Of a stretch of 60,129 nt of DNA, positions 18,310 to 27,508 are shown in pieces. Made by a program: the position numbers and the translations under genes. The number at the start of each line of letters is the position of its first letter. Within the stretch, counting starts at the first letter, position 1. The notes beneath the pieces were generated by a model. That model saw nothing but the letters and a program-made list of their open reading frames with translations, was not told the DNA's origin and ran no database searches. The stretch is from Thermoanaerobaculia bacterium. GTDB lineage: Bacteria; Acidobacteriota; Thermoanaerobaculia; Multivoradales; J023. The stretch lies in NCBI GenBank assembly GCA_030431255.1, contig JAUIJL010000035.1, forward strand, positions 1 to 60,129, given 5' to 3'.

Positions 18310-19896
18310 TCAGCTCGCATCGCCGCCCGCTGTGGTGGTGTCGTCCGGACCCGTGACCGACAGGATCCACGAGCTGATTTTTTCCAGGGCTACCGGTGCG
18401 AAGGTCTCTTCGGTTTTGGCGTATTCGTCGAGCATGCCGGTCACCGACGTTTGGAAGAGATGGTTGAGGCCTTCGAGCGCCATGGTTTCGAAATGCGTGT
18501 TGCCCCCGGCTTCGAGCGCCTCAGCAATGGCCGGCAAGTGAATCTCAGCGGGAACTTGGAAGTCCTTCGAGCCGTTGATGGCGAGGACAGGTTGCTTCAC
18601 CTCGGCCAGGGTCGGCGCTGGATCATAGGCGAGGAAGTAGCGGAACCACGGGCTGGTGAGCTGCTTAGCCTGGATTTCGGCCTGTGCCTTTCGATCCTCA
18701 TCGCTGAGCACGCCGCCGCTCTGAAGGTCGATGACCGCGCTGAGCGCTTGGTGGATCTTCTCCTCCGACGCATCGGTTCGGATGCGGTCGAAGAGCTCCG
18801 CTTGTAGCTTGCGCAGCTCGGCGCGACGCTCCGGCTCCATGTCCCGGGCTTTGAACAGCCGCTCGGTCTGCTCGAGCATGACCTCCCGGCCCGATTGAGC
18901 CGGCCCGGCGAGCAGCACCAGGTAGTCCACGGCTTCCGTATCGACAGCCACCATGGGCGCGATCAAGCCACCTTCGCTGTGACCTACCAATCCGATGGTC
19001 GAGATCTCGGAACGCCCTTTCATCCAAGCGACCGCGGCCCGGGTGTCATCGGCAAAGTCACGGCTGTCGGCAGCACCGAAATCACCGGTGGACTGAGCAG
19101 TGCCCCGGTCGTCGTAACGCAAGACCGCAATGCCTTGGCGGGTCAGGTGATCGGCGAGCACCAAGAAGGGACGATGACCCATGAGCGACTCGTCGCGATC
19201 CTGAGGACCGGAGCCGCTGATCAAAATCGCTCCAGGGAAAGGTCCCTCGCCCTCCGGCAGGGTCAGCGTGCCGGCCAGGGTGACGCCGGCCTTTTGGTTC
19301 TGAAACGTGACCTCTTCGCTGCGGTAAGGAAAAGGCTCCTTGGGCTCCTGAGGACGATGGAGCACCACCGGCTCCGTCTGCCGTTCCAGCTTCAGGGGCA
19401 AGCTCAAGGCCCCTTGGCTCCAGGTCCCCTCCAAGGTGCCGTCCTCTTGCAAGATGCCCTCATAACCGCCCCCGACCGCTTGAATCTTCGCCGTCAAGGT
19501 GCCGTCGACAAAGCTCACGCTGCTCACCGGAATGCCGTTGGCCCCCTGGTCCACGCTGTCGAGGGTGGCGGTCAGACCATCGTCGCCTCGCTCAATATGG
19601 AAAACCAGCCGCAGGCTAACGCCTTGAACCTCCAAGGCTCCGAGCCAATCCCCGGTCGGATCAAAACCAAGCGCTTCCTCGCCCGCCTCAGATCCTGCGG
19701 GCTGGGTCTGTGCAATCAGGAGTGCGGTCGTCACCAAACCCAGGAATAAAAGTCCGACCGGCAACATGGCGAAGGCGCGCATCGGAAGGACGTAGGAGCT
19801 GTTGCTGGAGGACCTGTTGCTGGAGGACCTGTTGCTGGAAGACCTGTGGTCAGAAAAAGTGGCGTCATCTCGAAGCTGAGGGCGGTCAAAGCTCAT
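18310..19896 (-). CDS. Membrane-anchored or exported alpha/beta hydrolase
   Basis: The ATG at 19896 (GGAG about 9 bp upstream) gives 528 aa; a TTG two codons earlier is possible. A Ser/Asn-rich repeat (SSSNR x3) precedes a hydrophobic anchor at about 40-60. A beta-rich domain (about 75-180, GDWLGALEVQGVSLRLVFHIE) is followed by an alpha/beta hydrolase fold with ISGSGPQDRDE (oxyanion), nucleophile Ser in GLVGHSEGG near 304, an Asp in LAINGSKDFQVP and a His in LEGLNHLF. This arrangement resembles secreted esterase/peptidase-like hydrolases common in Bacteroidetes and Acidobacteria. The substrate is unknown. It ends 17 bp before the start of the EEP gene, so the two may be cotranscribed. Confidence 0.85.
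   Translation of the reverse strand: MSFDRPQLRDDATFSDHRSSSNRSSSNRSSSNSSYVLPMRAFAMLPVGLLFLGLVTTALLIAQTQPAGSEAGEEALGFDPTGDWLGALEVQGVSLRLVFHIERGDDGLTATLDSVDQGANGIPVSSVSFVDGTLTAKIQAVGGGYEGILQEDGTLEGTWSQGALSLPLKLERQTEPVVLHRPQEPKEPFPYRSEEVTFQNQKAGVTLAGTLTLPEGEGPFPGAILISGSGPQDRDESLMGHRPFLVLADHLTRQGIAVLRYDDRGTAQSTGDFGAADSRDFADDTRAAVAWMKGRSEISTIGLVGHSEGGLIAPMVAVDTEAVDYLVLLAGPAQSGREVMLEQTERLFKARDMEPERRAELRKLQAELFDRIRTDASEEKIHQALSAVIDLQSGGVLSDEDRKAQAEIQAKQLTSPWFRYFLAYDPAPTLAEVKQPVLAINGSKDFQVPAEIHLPAIAEALEAGGNTHFETMALEGLNHLFQTSVTGMLDEYAKTEETFAPVALEKISSWILSVTGPDDTTTAGGDAS
19801..19845. repeat. 15-bp in-frame tandem repeat, 3 units
   Basis: Three units of GTTGCTGGAGGACCT (one with a single change) lie near the 5' end of the minus-strand alpha/beta hydrolase and encode RSSSN repeats ahead of its membrane anchor. 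Confidence 0.9.
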
Positions 19897-20072
19897 GGAC
19901 AATCTCCGGCTGTGATCCAGATGTGATCTGAGGACGGCTCAATTCCGTGTGGCTCGACGTGAGCTCCACATGAATAGATCCATACGATGAATCGATCACC
20001 CTATTACCCAAACCGAGCTCACTTTATTCGAGCTCCCTCCCGATCCGATGAACGAGGATTTGACCTGGAGGG

Positions 20073-21029
20073 TCAAGGGGTCAACAGAATTTTTAAGACT
20101 CCCGGGCGTCCGGCATGTTCCAGTGCCGCGAGCGCCTCTGAAAGCGGATAGCTACCGTGGATCATAGAGGTGACGTCGATGGAGTCGCGTTCCAACAATC
20201 GCAAGGCGGGCTCGAAGGGGCCGCAGCGAGAGCCGATGACGCGGATCTCGGAGACCACTAGCTTCGTCAGGTCGACGGTGGCGGAGCCGGCGAAGGTGCT
20301 TTTGAGCACCAGGGTGCCCCTGGGTCGGACCAGCCTCAGGGAGTGCGCCATGCCGGCTTCGTTGCCGGTGGCTTCGACCACCCGATCGAAGCTGTTGTCC
20401 GCGGCTTCGTCGACGATTCCCAACGAGAGGCTCCAGGAACCGGCTGCATCCGCGGGCTCCCAAGCACGGCGACCGAGCAGGGTGACGTCGGCGCCGTCGA
20501 GGGCCAGCACCTGGGCGATCAGACGTCCGAGCCGCCCCGGCCCCACCACTGCCACCCGATCGGAGGGCCGGGCTCGGATTTGATCCCGAATCCGGAGCGC
20601 CGCCGCCAACGGCTCGGTGAAGACCGCCTGCTCGTCGGTCACGGCGTCGGGCACCGCGAGCAGATTGTGCTCGGGCAGAGTCAGCAGCTCGGCGAATGCT
20701 CCATCGTGGCCGACGATGCCGAGCACCTGTCGATGGGGACAATGCTCCGGGCCGGAGCTCGCGCATTCCCGGCATTGCCGACAGCCCAGATTGATCGAGC
20801 CCACCACCCTCCGCCCCAGCCAACGGGGATCGTCGCATTGCTCCACAGTGCCGACGAATTCATGGCCGAGCACGCCTTGAAAATCGTAATAGCCCTTGAT
20901 CAGCTCGAGGTCGGTAGAGCAAATACCCGCGAGGTCCAAGCGGATCAAGGCCTGGCCGCCGGGGCGATCCGGCGACGGGTAATCCGTCCGCAGCTCCGGG
21001 CCTTCGGCACTGAGATAAAGGGCTTTCAT
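20073..21029 (-). CDS. Zinc-dependent medium-chain alcohol dehydrogenase (MDR family)
   Basis: The 318-aa protein has the MDR pattern: catalytic zinc ligand Cys in GICSTDLE, GHEFVG, and a structural zinc cluster CRQCRECASSGPEHC. A Rossmann NAD(P) motif (VAVVGPGRLGRLIAQ) and a conserved Glu after the zinc region (VFTEPLAAAL) follow. It oxidises or reduces an alcohol/aldehyde of unknown identity, resembling sorbitol/threonine dehydrogenase-type members but somewhat short for them (usually 340-350 aa). Its start overlaps the stop of the upstream LCAT-like gene by 4 bp (ATGA on the minus strand), indicating translational coupling. The 176-bp gap beyond its stop shows no clear terminator. Confidence 0.9.
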   Translation of the reverse strand: MKALYLSAEGPELRTDYPSPDRPGGQALIRLDLAGICSTDLELIKGYYDFQGVLGHEFVGTVEQCDDPRWLGRRVVGSINLGCRQCRECASSGPEHCPHRQVLGIVGHDGAFAELLTLPEHNLLAVPDAVTDEQAVFTEPLAAALRIRDQIRARPSDRVAVVGPGRLGRLIAQVLALDGADVTLLGRRAWEPADAAGSWSLSLGIVDEAADNSFDRVVEATGNEAGMAHSLRLVRPRGTLVLKSTFAGSATVDLTKLVVSEIRVIGSRCGPFEPALRLLERDSIDVTSMIHGSYPLSEALAALEHAGRPGVLKILLTP

Positions 21030-22561
21030 GGCGAGTCTCCGGATCCCTTGCTGGTATCGGCCGAAGGCTCAGCGCTCGAGCCTGTTTTCAGGACTGGAAT
21101 CGGACCGGAGGCCGGCCTGCGCGGGTCCTCCAGCAACCGATAGAGCACGTTGTTGGTGAATTGTGGGTTTCTGGTCAATCGAAAATGGCGGCCGGGAATG
21201 AAGAGCACGTCCTCCCAAGTGACGGGCGACACCAACCGAGGTTGCCAAACACCGCCCAGGCGCTCATCCATGAGGGCGCTCGAACGCAAGACGCTGCCGT
21301 CCCCAGGGCCGAATTCCACGGCCCGGGCCTCCCGACCCACCAAATCGACCGCCACCACCTCACCGGTGGTCTCGGAATCTCCGGTAATCAACATCAGCTC
21401 GGTGCCTTCCGGCGGAACGGCCGGCACGTCCAACGCCCGATGAAATTGATCGGCCCTGGCCAACTGACGGCGCAAGAAATCGATGGCAATTCGCTGCCGC
21501 TCCTCCGGGTCCGCCACATCGGGCAATAGGAGCTGAAGGGTCGGGTCCAAATCGGGCTGCAGCAAGCCCAATCGATGCTCGATCCAAACATCCAAATCGA
21601 AAAGATCCAGCCGCTCGTCCAGCCGGTCGCCGCGCACCACCGCGCCGTGGCGGGTTCGGGGCAAGAGCTGATAGGACGCGGGAAAGCTCCCGATCATGAC
21701 GGCGTCGTAACCCGGCAGCCCCGGCACGTTACGGCCTCCGTTGATCAGCTGGGTCACGGCCTTGAACGAGCCGGCGTTCGGCGGCGCCACCAAAATCGCG
21801 CGGCCCACGTGCTCCGCGCCGCGCCAATCGAGGGTCGGCAAGGAGCCGTCGGCGGGCAGCGGCTGATTGCCGTACCGCAGGTAGTAGCGGGTGAGCAGGC
21901 CACCCATGGAATGGCTGACGATGTCGAATTTGATGTCGGGTCGATCGACACCGAAGCGCTCAAGGGTCTGGGCCCGGACTTGCCCGCGTTTTCGCTCGAT
22001 GAAGTCGTGCAGCCGAGCGGCGTTGGAGACCAAGTCGTCACGCCAGTCATAGTCGAATTGGAAGCAGGTGAAGAGGTCGTCGTCGTAGGACACCGCACCG
22101 CTCTCGGCCATGCTCTCGTCGCGGTAGCCGCCGGCTCCCAGGGTGGCGAGGATGTGGTAATAGGCCTTGAGCTGGACCTCCAAACCCAACAGGCGGACGT
22201 GGATGTATTCCATCACCCCGTCGGGGCCGACCCCGGTGGGTGGGTCCGACTCTCTCAGGGGCAAAGCGATCAGCGGGACATTCTCGGGTTTCGAAGGGTC
22301 CGCCCAATTGCCTCCGAACGAGCCCCAGATCACCCGTCCGCTCTCGTGGTGCACCAATCGGCTGCCCGACGAGCCCGGGATGACGATGACCGGATTTCGA
22401 TCCGCGTATTGAACGCCGGCAGATCGGTTGTAGATCACCTGAAGCTCCTGCTCGTCGAGGGTCGAGGCACAAGCGGTGAGCAAAGCGAGCAGGCCGCAGA
22501 GGGCGATCCGCATCAGGCGCTCGGGACGTCTCAGGTACAAAAATTTGGGGTATAGGCGCAT
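21026..22561 (-). CDS. LCAT-like (lecithin:cholesterol acyltransferase family) lipoprotein acyltransferase/lipase
   Basis: The 511-aa protein begins with basic residues, then a lipoprotein signal (MRIALCGLLALLTAC, lipid-modified Cys at 31). The LCAT/PDAT alpha/beta fold follows: NPVIVIPGSSGSRL near the oxyanion site, FQFDYDWRDDL, nucleophile Ser in FDIVSHSMGGLLTRYYL near 217, and ILVAPPNAGSFKAV. A His in GRHFRLTRNPQF near the C-terminus could complete the triad. LCAT/PDAT members transfer or hydrolyse acyl chains from phospholipids. It probably acts at the outer membrane or periplasm. It is coupled to the downstream dehydrogenase by a 4-bp overlap. Strict LCAT activity is not implied; lipase is the main alternative. 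Confidence 0.85.
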   Translation of the reverse strand: MRLYPKFLYLRRPERLMRIALCGLLALLTACASTLDEQELQVIYNRSAGVQYADRNPVIVIPGSSGSRLVHHESGRVIWGSFGGNWADPSKPENVPLIALPLRESDPPTGVGPDGVMEYIHVRLLGLEVQLKAYYHILATLGAGGYRDESMAESGAVSYDDDLFTCFQFDYDWRDDLVSNAARLHDFIERKRGQVRAQTLERFGVDRPDIKFDIVSHSMGGLLTRYYLRYGNQPLPADGSLPTLDWRGAEHVGRAILVAPPNAGSFKAVTQLINGGRNVPGLPGYDAVMIGSFPASYQLLPRTRHGAVVRGDRLDERLDLFDLDVWIEHRLGLLQPDLDPTLQLLLPDVADPEERQRIAIDFLRRQLARADQFHRALDVPAVPPEGTELMLITGDSETTGEVVAVDLVGREARAVEFGPGDGSVLRSSALMDERLGGVWQPRLVSPVTWEDVLFIPGRHFRLTRNPQFTNNVLYRLLEDPRRPASGPIPVLKTGSSAEPSADTSKGSGDSP

Positions 22562-22612
22562 AACGGAGCTCTAAACAAGCCAGGGTCGAAAGAAACGGGA
22601 ATGACATCGGGT

Positions 22613-23506
22613 TCAGAGCGTGCTGAAAACCCGTTGGGCCCGTTCCGCAAAGCGTTCCATGCCGAGGGCATCGGCCAAAGGGTCCAATACATTTTCGTCG
22701 GGGCCTTGGATCCTCAGCTGATCCACCCCGGCCGCCACCGGTGCCTCGGTGGAGACGACCGCCAAGCGTTTGGAGAGAAACGCTAGGTCTTTTTGATCCC
22801 CGAGCCGTGAGGCCAACGACTTGGCGCCGCGAATGGGCAGCTCGGCGACTCGCTCGAGATCGTCGTAGATGGCGTCGAGGTTCTCAAAGGCCTGCAACAA
22901 GGCCACGGCGGTCTTCTTGCCCACCCCGGCGACCCCTGGAATGTTGTCGACACTATCGCCGGCCAACGCCAAATAGTCGGCGATCTGGCCTGGACGCACA
23001 CCGAATTTCTCCTCAACCTCGTCGGCTCCGTAGCGATCGCCTTTGGCGAAGTCGTAGAGACTCACCCGCGGACCCACCAATTGCGCCAGATCCTTATCGG
23101 AGGTGACGATCACCACCTCGACCCCGGACGCCTCCAACGGGCCGCATAGGGTGGCGATCAGGTCGTCGGCTTCGAAACGCTCGTCGGCAAAGGTGGCGAT
23201 GCCGAGGGCCGTGCCCAGGCTTTCGCACCAACGGAGCTGAGCTTCCAGCTCCGGGGGCGGTAGCTCCCGCTGGGCCTTGTACTCCGGATAGATCTCGTTG
23301 CGGAAGCTGGTGTTGAGACTGCGATCGAAGGTGAGCGCCATGTGGCGCACCTCTTCGTCGGCGATCAGCTTGAGCAAGAATCCGGAAAACCCATGCAGAG
23401 CGTTCTTGGGTTTCCCGTCGGGGGTCTTGACCGATGGTGGCACAGAGAAGAAAGCCCGAAAAATGTAGGGGCTGGCGTCGACCAAATAGATGCGCTCGGG
23501 GATCAT
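22613..23506 (-). CDS. Stand-alone 5'-3' exonuclease / flap endonuclease (PolA N-terminal domain-like)
   Basis: The ATG at 23506 (MIPERIYLVDASPYIFRAFF; CGGAG about 5 bp upstream) gives 297 aa; upstream in-frame residues belong to the neighbouring coding region in another frame. Metal-binding acidic motifs are all present: VDASPYIF, TFDRSLNTSFRNEIYPEYKAQRE, FEADDLIATL, IVTSDKDLAQLV and LAGDSVDNIPGVAGVGKKTA (helix-hairpin-helix). The length is that of a T5-type/ExoIX-like flap nuclease without the polymerase domain. It removes 5' flaps or RNA primers and may back up PolA. It lies 17 bp downstream of the cPLA2-like gene. Confidence 0.92.
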   Translation of the reverse strand: MIPERIYLVDASPYIFRAFFSVPPSVKTPDGKPKNALHGFSGFLLKLIADEEVRHMALTFDRSLNTSFRNEIYPEYKAQRELPPPELEAQLRWCESLGTALGIATFADERFEADDLIATLCGPLEASGVEVVIVTSDKDLAQLVGPRVSLYDFAKGDRYGADEVEEKFGVRPGQIADYLALAGDSVDNIPGVAGVGKKTAVALLQAFENLDAIYDDLERVAELPIRGAKSLASRLGDQKDLAFLSKRLAVVSTEAPVAAGVDQLRIQGPDENVLDPLADALGMERFAERAQRVFSTL

Positions 23507-23523
23507 GGGGCTCCGAATTCGGC

Positions 23524-25536
23524 TTAGGCCTCGTACATGCGCTGAAAGGCGGCGCGGTTGGAAGGGTCCGCCACGCACCAACTGGTGAGGTGGGCCAATA
23601 GATTGATTTGGGTCGCGTCCAGGCCCTGGTTGGTGGGGAAGCAGGGGAAATTTTCATAACCCTTTTCGTTCAACAACCCACGGACGTTGTCGCTCAAACG
23701 ATCCAGCCAGTCCTGAGTCTTGTCGAGGTAGTACCACAAGACCCTGACCTTTCTACCGCCGCGGATCCCGAAGGTTTCGTTGTCGACGGTCTCCAAGGTT
23801 TGCTCGAAGAGCGCCGGGCGTTGCAAACCGTGGGATGCCGCCCACAATCCGCGCATCAGCTCGGGGAAGTCTCCCGAGGGGAAAACTTGATTGACCTGAA
23901 AGGGGCGCTCGGCCGCCGGGATATCCGCAGGATCGGTGTCGGCGTAGAGCCGATAGCCGACCCCTTCGAGATGGGCCCGATAGCCGAAGAGCACAGAAAT
24001 CTGGCTATCGATCAAAATCCGAGTGTCTGGGATCTCCTGGCTCTTTCCCTCGGAATCGGCGGGAGAAAGCACGCCCACGTCGACGGTTTTCATCAGGGTC
24101 GGCGAGTTGACAAAGGCGATGATCCGGTGGATATCGGAATAGGTCAACAACGACGCCACACCCGTATTTTCCAAGTTGCCGCCGTCGGCGAAACGGGTGG
24201 CGACGGGGGCCTTCTCCACCCCGGCGTCCCCCTTCTCGCCCTTGCCTTCTTTGCCGTGAAGCCGTGGATCGTCGGTCGCCACGGGCCAATACATCTCTTC
24301 GGGAATGAAATTCTGGATCTCTTCGATGGCGGCGTGCAGGTCGGCGTCGATTTTGAGCCCGACCTTTTCGCCGATGCCCGACTTGCGAAGGAATTCCCTC
24401 AGCTTCGGCTTGTGCAGGAGGTTTTTCAAGGCCTCGGGTAGCTTGGATTCGAAGTGCTCCTCGAACCAAGCTTCGACGTCCGCGTCCCGCTCCATCAGCA
24501 CTTCCGCCAGCGGAACGTGATCGTTGCGCCACTCGTCGATCTTCTGCTCCAACCCACTGGCATAGGCGACACTCGAAAGGCCGACGATGTCGCTCAGGGA
24601 GAAGAGCCGGGGAGTTTCCACCCGAGCCATGGAATCGCCGGTGCCGAGCAGGTCCGAGCTGAACGCAAAGCTCGCCACGGCTCCGCCCCCCACCTTCTTT
24701 CCATTGGCATCGACGGCGTCCGGGCGGGAAAGGATGCCGGTGTAGAGCGGAGTGGACTGCACGGGCACCAGCTGCTCACCATTCGCCTCCGGCTCGTTGA
24801 CGAACATGGAGGTATTGCAAATCCAAAACGGTCGGCGGATGCGGCTCTCTCCCACGGTCACCAAATGCACCGGGTAATCGGCCAGCTTTGGGTTGAGCTC
24901 CAAGAGCTCTCGTCGGTGGGAAACCGAATCCAAGGAGAAGGTGGAAGACGGCTCGAAGTCCTTGTTCTTGCGATACAGGCCATAGGGTTTGAGGATGTTC
25001 AAACCGATCATGGTCTGCCACAGGCGATGGGTAGCGACCTTAGCGAAACGCTTCAGCAGCACCGCCTGCAGGGCCAGACCCACGACGGTGAATCGCGGCG
25101 AGCCGATGCCCCCGCCCGCATAACCCTCGGGCAGCTGATCGAGGGTCTCCTCGATCGGGTACATGGGTCGGCGACGACGGATCAGGCGACCCGGGTCCTC
25201 CACGTAGGTGCCCAAATAGGCCTGGTCCGACACGTCTTCCGGCAAGAAGGTGAAGGGGGCGGTCAGCCAAGCGCCGCCGGAGACCACCGACATGCCCTTG
25301 GTCAGGCCGAGCAACGGTGGGCCGTCGGCGGCCGCGCCTTTGGGCCGAAGATGGGCGAGACCCCGGAGCTGACCCAATCCCGCGGACATTGCCCGGGATC
25401 CACCGCCGCAGAGGGCGATGCCCACCTTGCCCGGAGTATTCTTCATCTCCACCATGCTGTCGATGGTGCGCTCGGCCAAAGATATATGAAGCCGCGCTTG
25501 GATTGCCGGCATCTTCGAGGTCGTGGAGGAGGTCAT
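23524..25536 (-). CDS. Cytosolic phospholipase A2-like (PLA2_B / patatin-superfamily) acylhydrolase
   Basis: The 670-aa protein carries a Ser-Asp dyad acylhydrolase signature. GIALCGGGSRAMSAGLG at 39-55 matches the oxyanion/Arg loop of cPLA2 (GGGxRA), Ser86 lies in SVVSGGAWLTAPF at the GxSG position, and the Asp lies in RFADGGNLENTGV near 448 (DGG motif). This layout and the long insert between Ser and Asp resemble eukaryotic cPLA2/lysophospholipase B more than small bacterial patatins. There is no signal peptide, so it is probably cytosolic. It likely releases fatty acid from glycerophospholipids. It is first in a minus-strand series with the exonuclease and, farther on, the LCAT-like lipoprotein. 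Confidence 0.8.
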   Translation of the reverse strand: MTSSTTSKMPAIQARLHISLAERTIDSMVEMKNTPGKVGIALCGGGSRAMSAGLGQLRGLAHLRPKGAAADGPPLLGLTKGMSVVSGGAWLTAPFTFLPEDVSDQAYLGTYVEDPGRLIRRRRPMYPIEETLDQLPEGYAGGGIGSPRFTVVGLALQAVLLKRFAKVATHRLWQTMIGLNILKPYGLYRKNKDFEPSSTFSLDSVSHRRELLELNPKLADYPVHLVTVGESRIRRPFWICNTSMFVNEPEANGEQLVPVQSTPLYTGILSRPDAVDANGKKVGGGAVASFAFSSDLLGTGDSMARVETPRLFSLSDIVGLSSVAYASGLEQKIDEWRNDHVPLAEVLMERDADVEAWFEEHFESKLPEALKNLLHKPKLREFLRKSGIGEKVGLKIDADLHAAIEEIQNFIPEEMYWPVATDDPRLHGKEGKGEKGDAGVEKAPVATRFADGGNLENTGVASLLTYSDIHRIIAFVNSPTLMKTVDVGVLSPADSEGKSQEIPDTRILIDSQISVLFGYRAHLEGVGYRLYADTDPADIPAAERPFQVNQVFPSGDFPELMRGLWAASHGLQRPALFEQTLETVDNETFGIRGGRKVRVLWYYLDKTQDWLDRLSDNVRGLLNEKGYENFPCFPTNQGLDATQINLLAHLTSWCVADPSNRAAFQRMYEA

Positions 25537-25582
25537 GGATCGGCCTTTCGTATGGGGTCTAGGAAGGATCGACGATGGGCCG

Positions 25583-26215
25583 TCAACCCGTAGCGGCGGC
25601 CAGCAGCTTCTCGACTTTGGTGGTGATCATGGCCATGGCGACCCGATTGCGTCCCCCCTCGGGCACGATGATGTCGGCCCACCGTTTGGACGGCTCGACG
25701 AATTCGAGATGCATGGGTTGGACGGTTTCGAGGTATTGACGCAGGACATCGTCCAGATCACGGCCCCGTTCCCGGATATCTCTTCGAATCCGGCGGATCA
25801 AACGGACATCGGCGTCGGTATCGACGAAGATCTTGAAGTCCAGCAGCTCGCGAATCGCCGGCTCCGCCAACAACAGAATCCCCTCCACCAACACCACGGG
25901 CCGAGCGGCGACGGATTCCGTGTGCTCGGCCCGTCCATGATTCACGAAGTCGTAGACAGGACGCTCGACTCCCCGTCCGAGCTTGAGCTCCGCCAGATGC
26001 TCCACCAAGAGCTCGGTGTCGACCGCGTCGGGATGATCGAAGTTGTGAGCTTGTTGATGGGCCACGTCTCGCCACTCGATGTGGCGGTAGTACATATCTT
26101 GGGGCAGGAAGGCGAGGCGATCCTCACCGAGGGTATTGAGGATATGGCGGGCGACCGTCGTCTTTCCGGACCCGCTTCCGCCGGCCACGCCGAGAATCAC
26201 CGGTGTTTGAGTCAT
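25583..26215 (-). CDS. udk: Uridine kinase
   Basis: The 210-aa protein is the usual size for Udk. It has a P-loop GVAGGSGSGKTTVAR, the substrate-binding segment LPQDMYYRHIEWRD with FDHPDAVDTELL, PVYDFVNHGRAEHTE, VVLVEGILLL and the lid segment RLIRRIRRDIRERGR. It phosphorylates uridine and cytidine in pyrimidine salvage. It lies 46 bp upstream of the cPLA2-like gene on the same strand and is divergent from the ECF sigma gene. Confidence 0.95.
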   Translation of the reverse strand: MTQTPVILGVAGGSGSGKTTVARHILNTLGEDRLAFLPQDMYYRHIEWRDVAHQQAHNFDHPDAVDTELLVEHLAELKLGRGVERPVYDFVNHGRAEHTESVAARPVVLVEGILLLAEPAIRELLDFKIFVDTDADVRLIRRIRRDIRERGRDLDDVLRQYLETVQPMHLEFVEPSKRWADIIVPEGGRNRVAMAMITTKVEKLLAAATG

Positions 26216-26359
26216 GCCCTGATTGTACCCGGGTCACGTCGCTATGTCGTGGACCAGCTTGCTTCCACCGGATTTAGCCGAGGTAGCCCTCGAACCCGGC
26301 GCGGTATAGGCTTGGGCGCCACCGAGGGCCGAGCCCAGGACCCTCGCCAAGGAGCAGGA

Positions 26360-26920
26360 ATGGAAATCGATCGCAAAGAAGTCACCCGATTTTTAAAGGA
26401 CTTCGCCGATGGCGACGAGGAGGCGTTCGACGAGGTCGTGGCCTTGGTCTACGCCGACCTTCGCAACATCGCCCACCGGCAGCTTCGGCGCGCTCGATTC
26501 GGCGAAACCTTGGACACCACCGGCCTGGTTCACGAGGCTTATATGAAGCTGGTGGATCAAAACCAGGCCCGGTGGCAGGATCGCCAGCACTTTTTCGCCA
26601 TCACCGCCCACGCCATGCGCCAAATCATCGTCGATTACGCGCGCAAGCGCTTCGCCCAGAAACGGGGCGGCGGTGAATCTCCCGAGGAGCTGGACGAGAA
26701 TAAGGTCGGCGCGCGGGAGGAAGCAGAACGGATCCTGGCCCTGAACGACGCCGTGGAAAGCCTCGGCGAAATCGACGAGCGCATGCTGCGGGTGGTCGAG
26801 TGCCGGTTCTTCGCCGGTCTGTCGGAGCAAGAGACCTCCGAGGCTTTGGACATGTCCCTGCGCACGGTTCAGCGAACGTGGAAGCGAGCCCGCGCGTGGC
26901 TCAAAGAAGAGCTCGGCTAG
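26360..26920 (+). CDS. ECF sigma factor, TIGR02999-type
   Basis: The ATG at 26360 (AAGGAG 6 bp upstream) gives 186 aa. Region 2 is recognisable in FDEVVALVYADLRNIAHRQLRR and DTTGLVHEAYMKLVDQ, followed by HFFAITAHAMRQIIVDYARKR, which is characteristic of the TIGR02999 (Sig-70_X6) group. Region 4 is ECRFFAGLSEQETSEALDMSLRTVQRTWKRARAWLKEEL. In Acidobacteria and Planctomycetes this group is often followed by a serine/threonine kinase; here none follows, only a small membrane protein, and no anti-sigma gene is apparent. Its target promoters are unknown. Confidence 0.93.
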   Translation: MEIDRKEVTRFLKDFADGDEEAFDEVVALVYADLRNIAHRQLRRARFGETLDTTGLVHEAYMKLVDQNQARWQDRQHFFAITAHAMRQIIVDYARKRFAQKRGGGESPEELDENKVGAREEAERILALNDAVESLGEIDERMLRVVECRFFAGLSEQETSEALDMSLRTVQRTWKRARAWLKEELG

Positions 26921-26957
26921 AGCAGCGTATCGTCCAGATTCAACACGAGACATTACC

Positions 26958-27413
26958 TTGATTTTTTTGATTTCCGTCCTCGTCTCCGCGGGTTCCGTGG
27001 GCATCATGTGGTTGTATATGTGCCGGGTTTCGGCGGATCGAAACGGCTGGTTCAAGCTGGCTGAGCGCTATCGCCTGCAAGAACCCTTCGAAGGCACTCG
27101 ATACGGTCTGCAATCGGCGATTTTCAATGGATTCGCCTTCACCGGCACGCTGAATCTAGGGGTGACCGAGCGCGGGCTCTATCTGCGTGGTGGCCTGCTG
27201 CTGAGAGCCTTTCATCCCGCCCTGGTCATCCCTTGGCAAGAGCTCGGCGCCGGCCGATTCGAACGCTCCCACACCTCCGGCTACGCCCTGACCTTCGCAC
27301 CCTTTCCCGAGATGAGCTGCGAGCTCAGCGACGCCACGATCCAACGCTTGGACCAGGGCATTCGCCGGGAATGGAGTGTCTCCCCGCCTTGGCGCTCCGA
27401 AGAAGCCTCTTAA
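26958..27413 (+). CDS. Small single-pass membrane protein of unknown function
   Basis: A TTG at 26958 gives 151 aa with an N-terminal helix (IFLISVLVSAGSVGIMWLYM); an ATG at 27006 would remove most of that helix, so TTG is preferred though the SD is weak. The remainder is soluble and beta-rich, with a PH-like flavour (GVTERGLYLRGGLLLRAFHPALVIPWQEL), reminiscent of proteins with a bacterial PH domain. It follows the sigma factor by 37 bp and may be coexpressed. I do not recognise the family. Confidence 0.6.
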   Translation: MIFLISVLVSAGSVGIMWLYMCRVSADRNGWFKLAERYRLQEPFEGTRYGLQSAIFNGFAFTGTLNLGVTERGLYLRGGLLLRAFHPALVIPWQELGAGRFERSHTSGYALTFAPFPEMSCELSDATIQRLDQGIRREWSVSPPWRSEEAS

Positions 27414-27467
27414 AGAAATGTGGCTTGGGCACCTTGACCAGTAGTTGAGCGCGTCACAAGTTGCCTT

Positions 27468-27487
27468 TTACACATTGACATGTGTAA
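27468..27487. promoter_or_regulatory. Candidate vapBC operator: TTACACAT-4-ATGTGTAA
   Basis: A perfect inverted repeat with 8-bp arms and a 4-bp TGAC spacer ends 21 bp before the vapB start codon, overlapping where its promoter should be. VapB/VapBC complexes autoregulate by binding such palindromes. The arm and spacer sizes equal those of the dyad before the second vapBC (35754-35773). Confidence 0.65.
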
Positions 27488-27508
27488 GCTGATGACGAGG
27501 AGGAGAAG

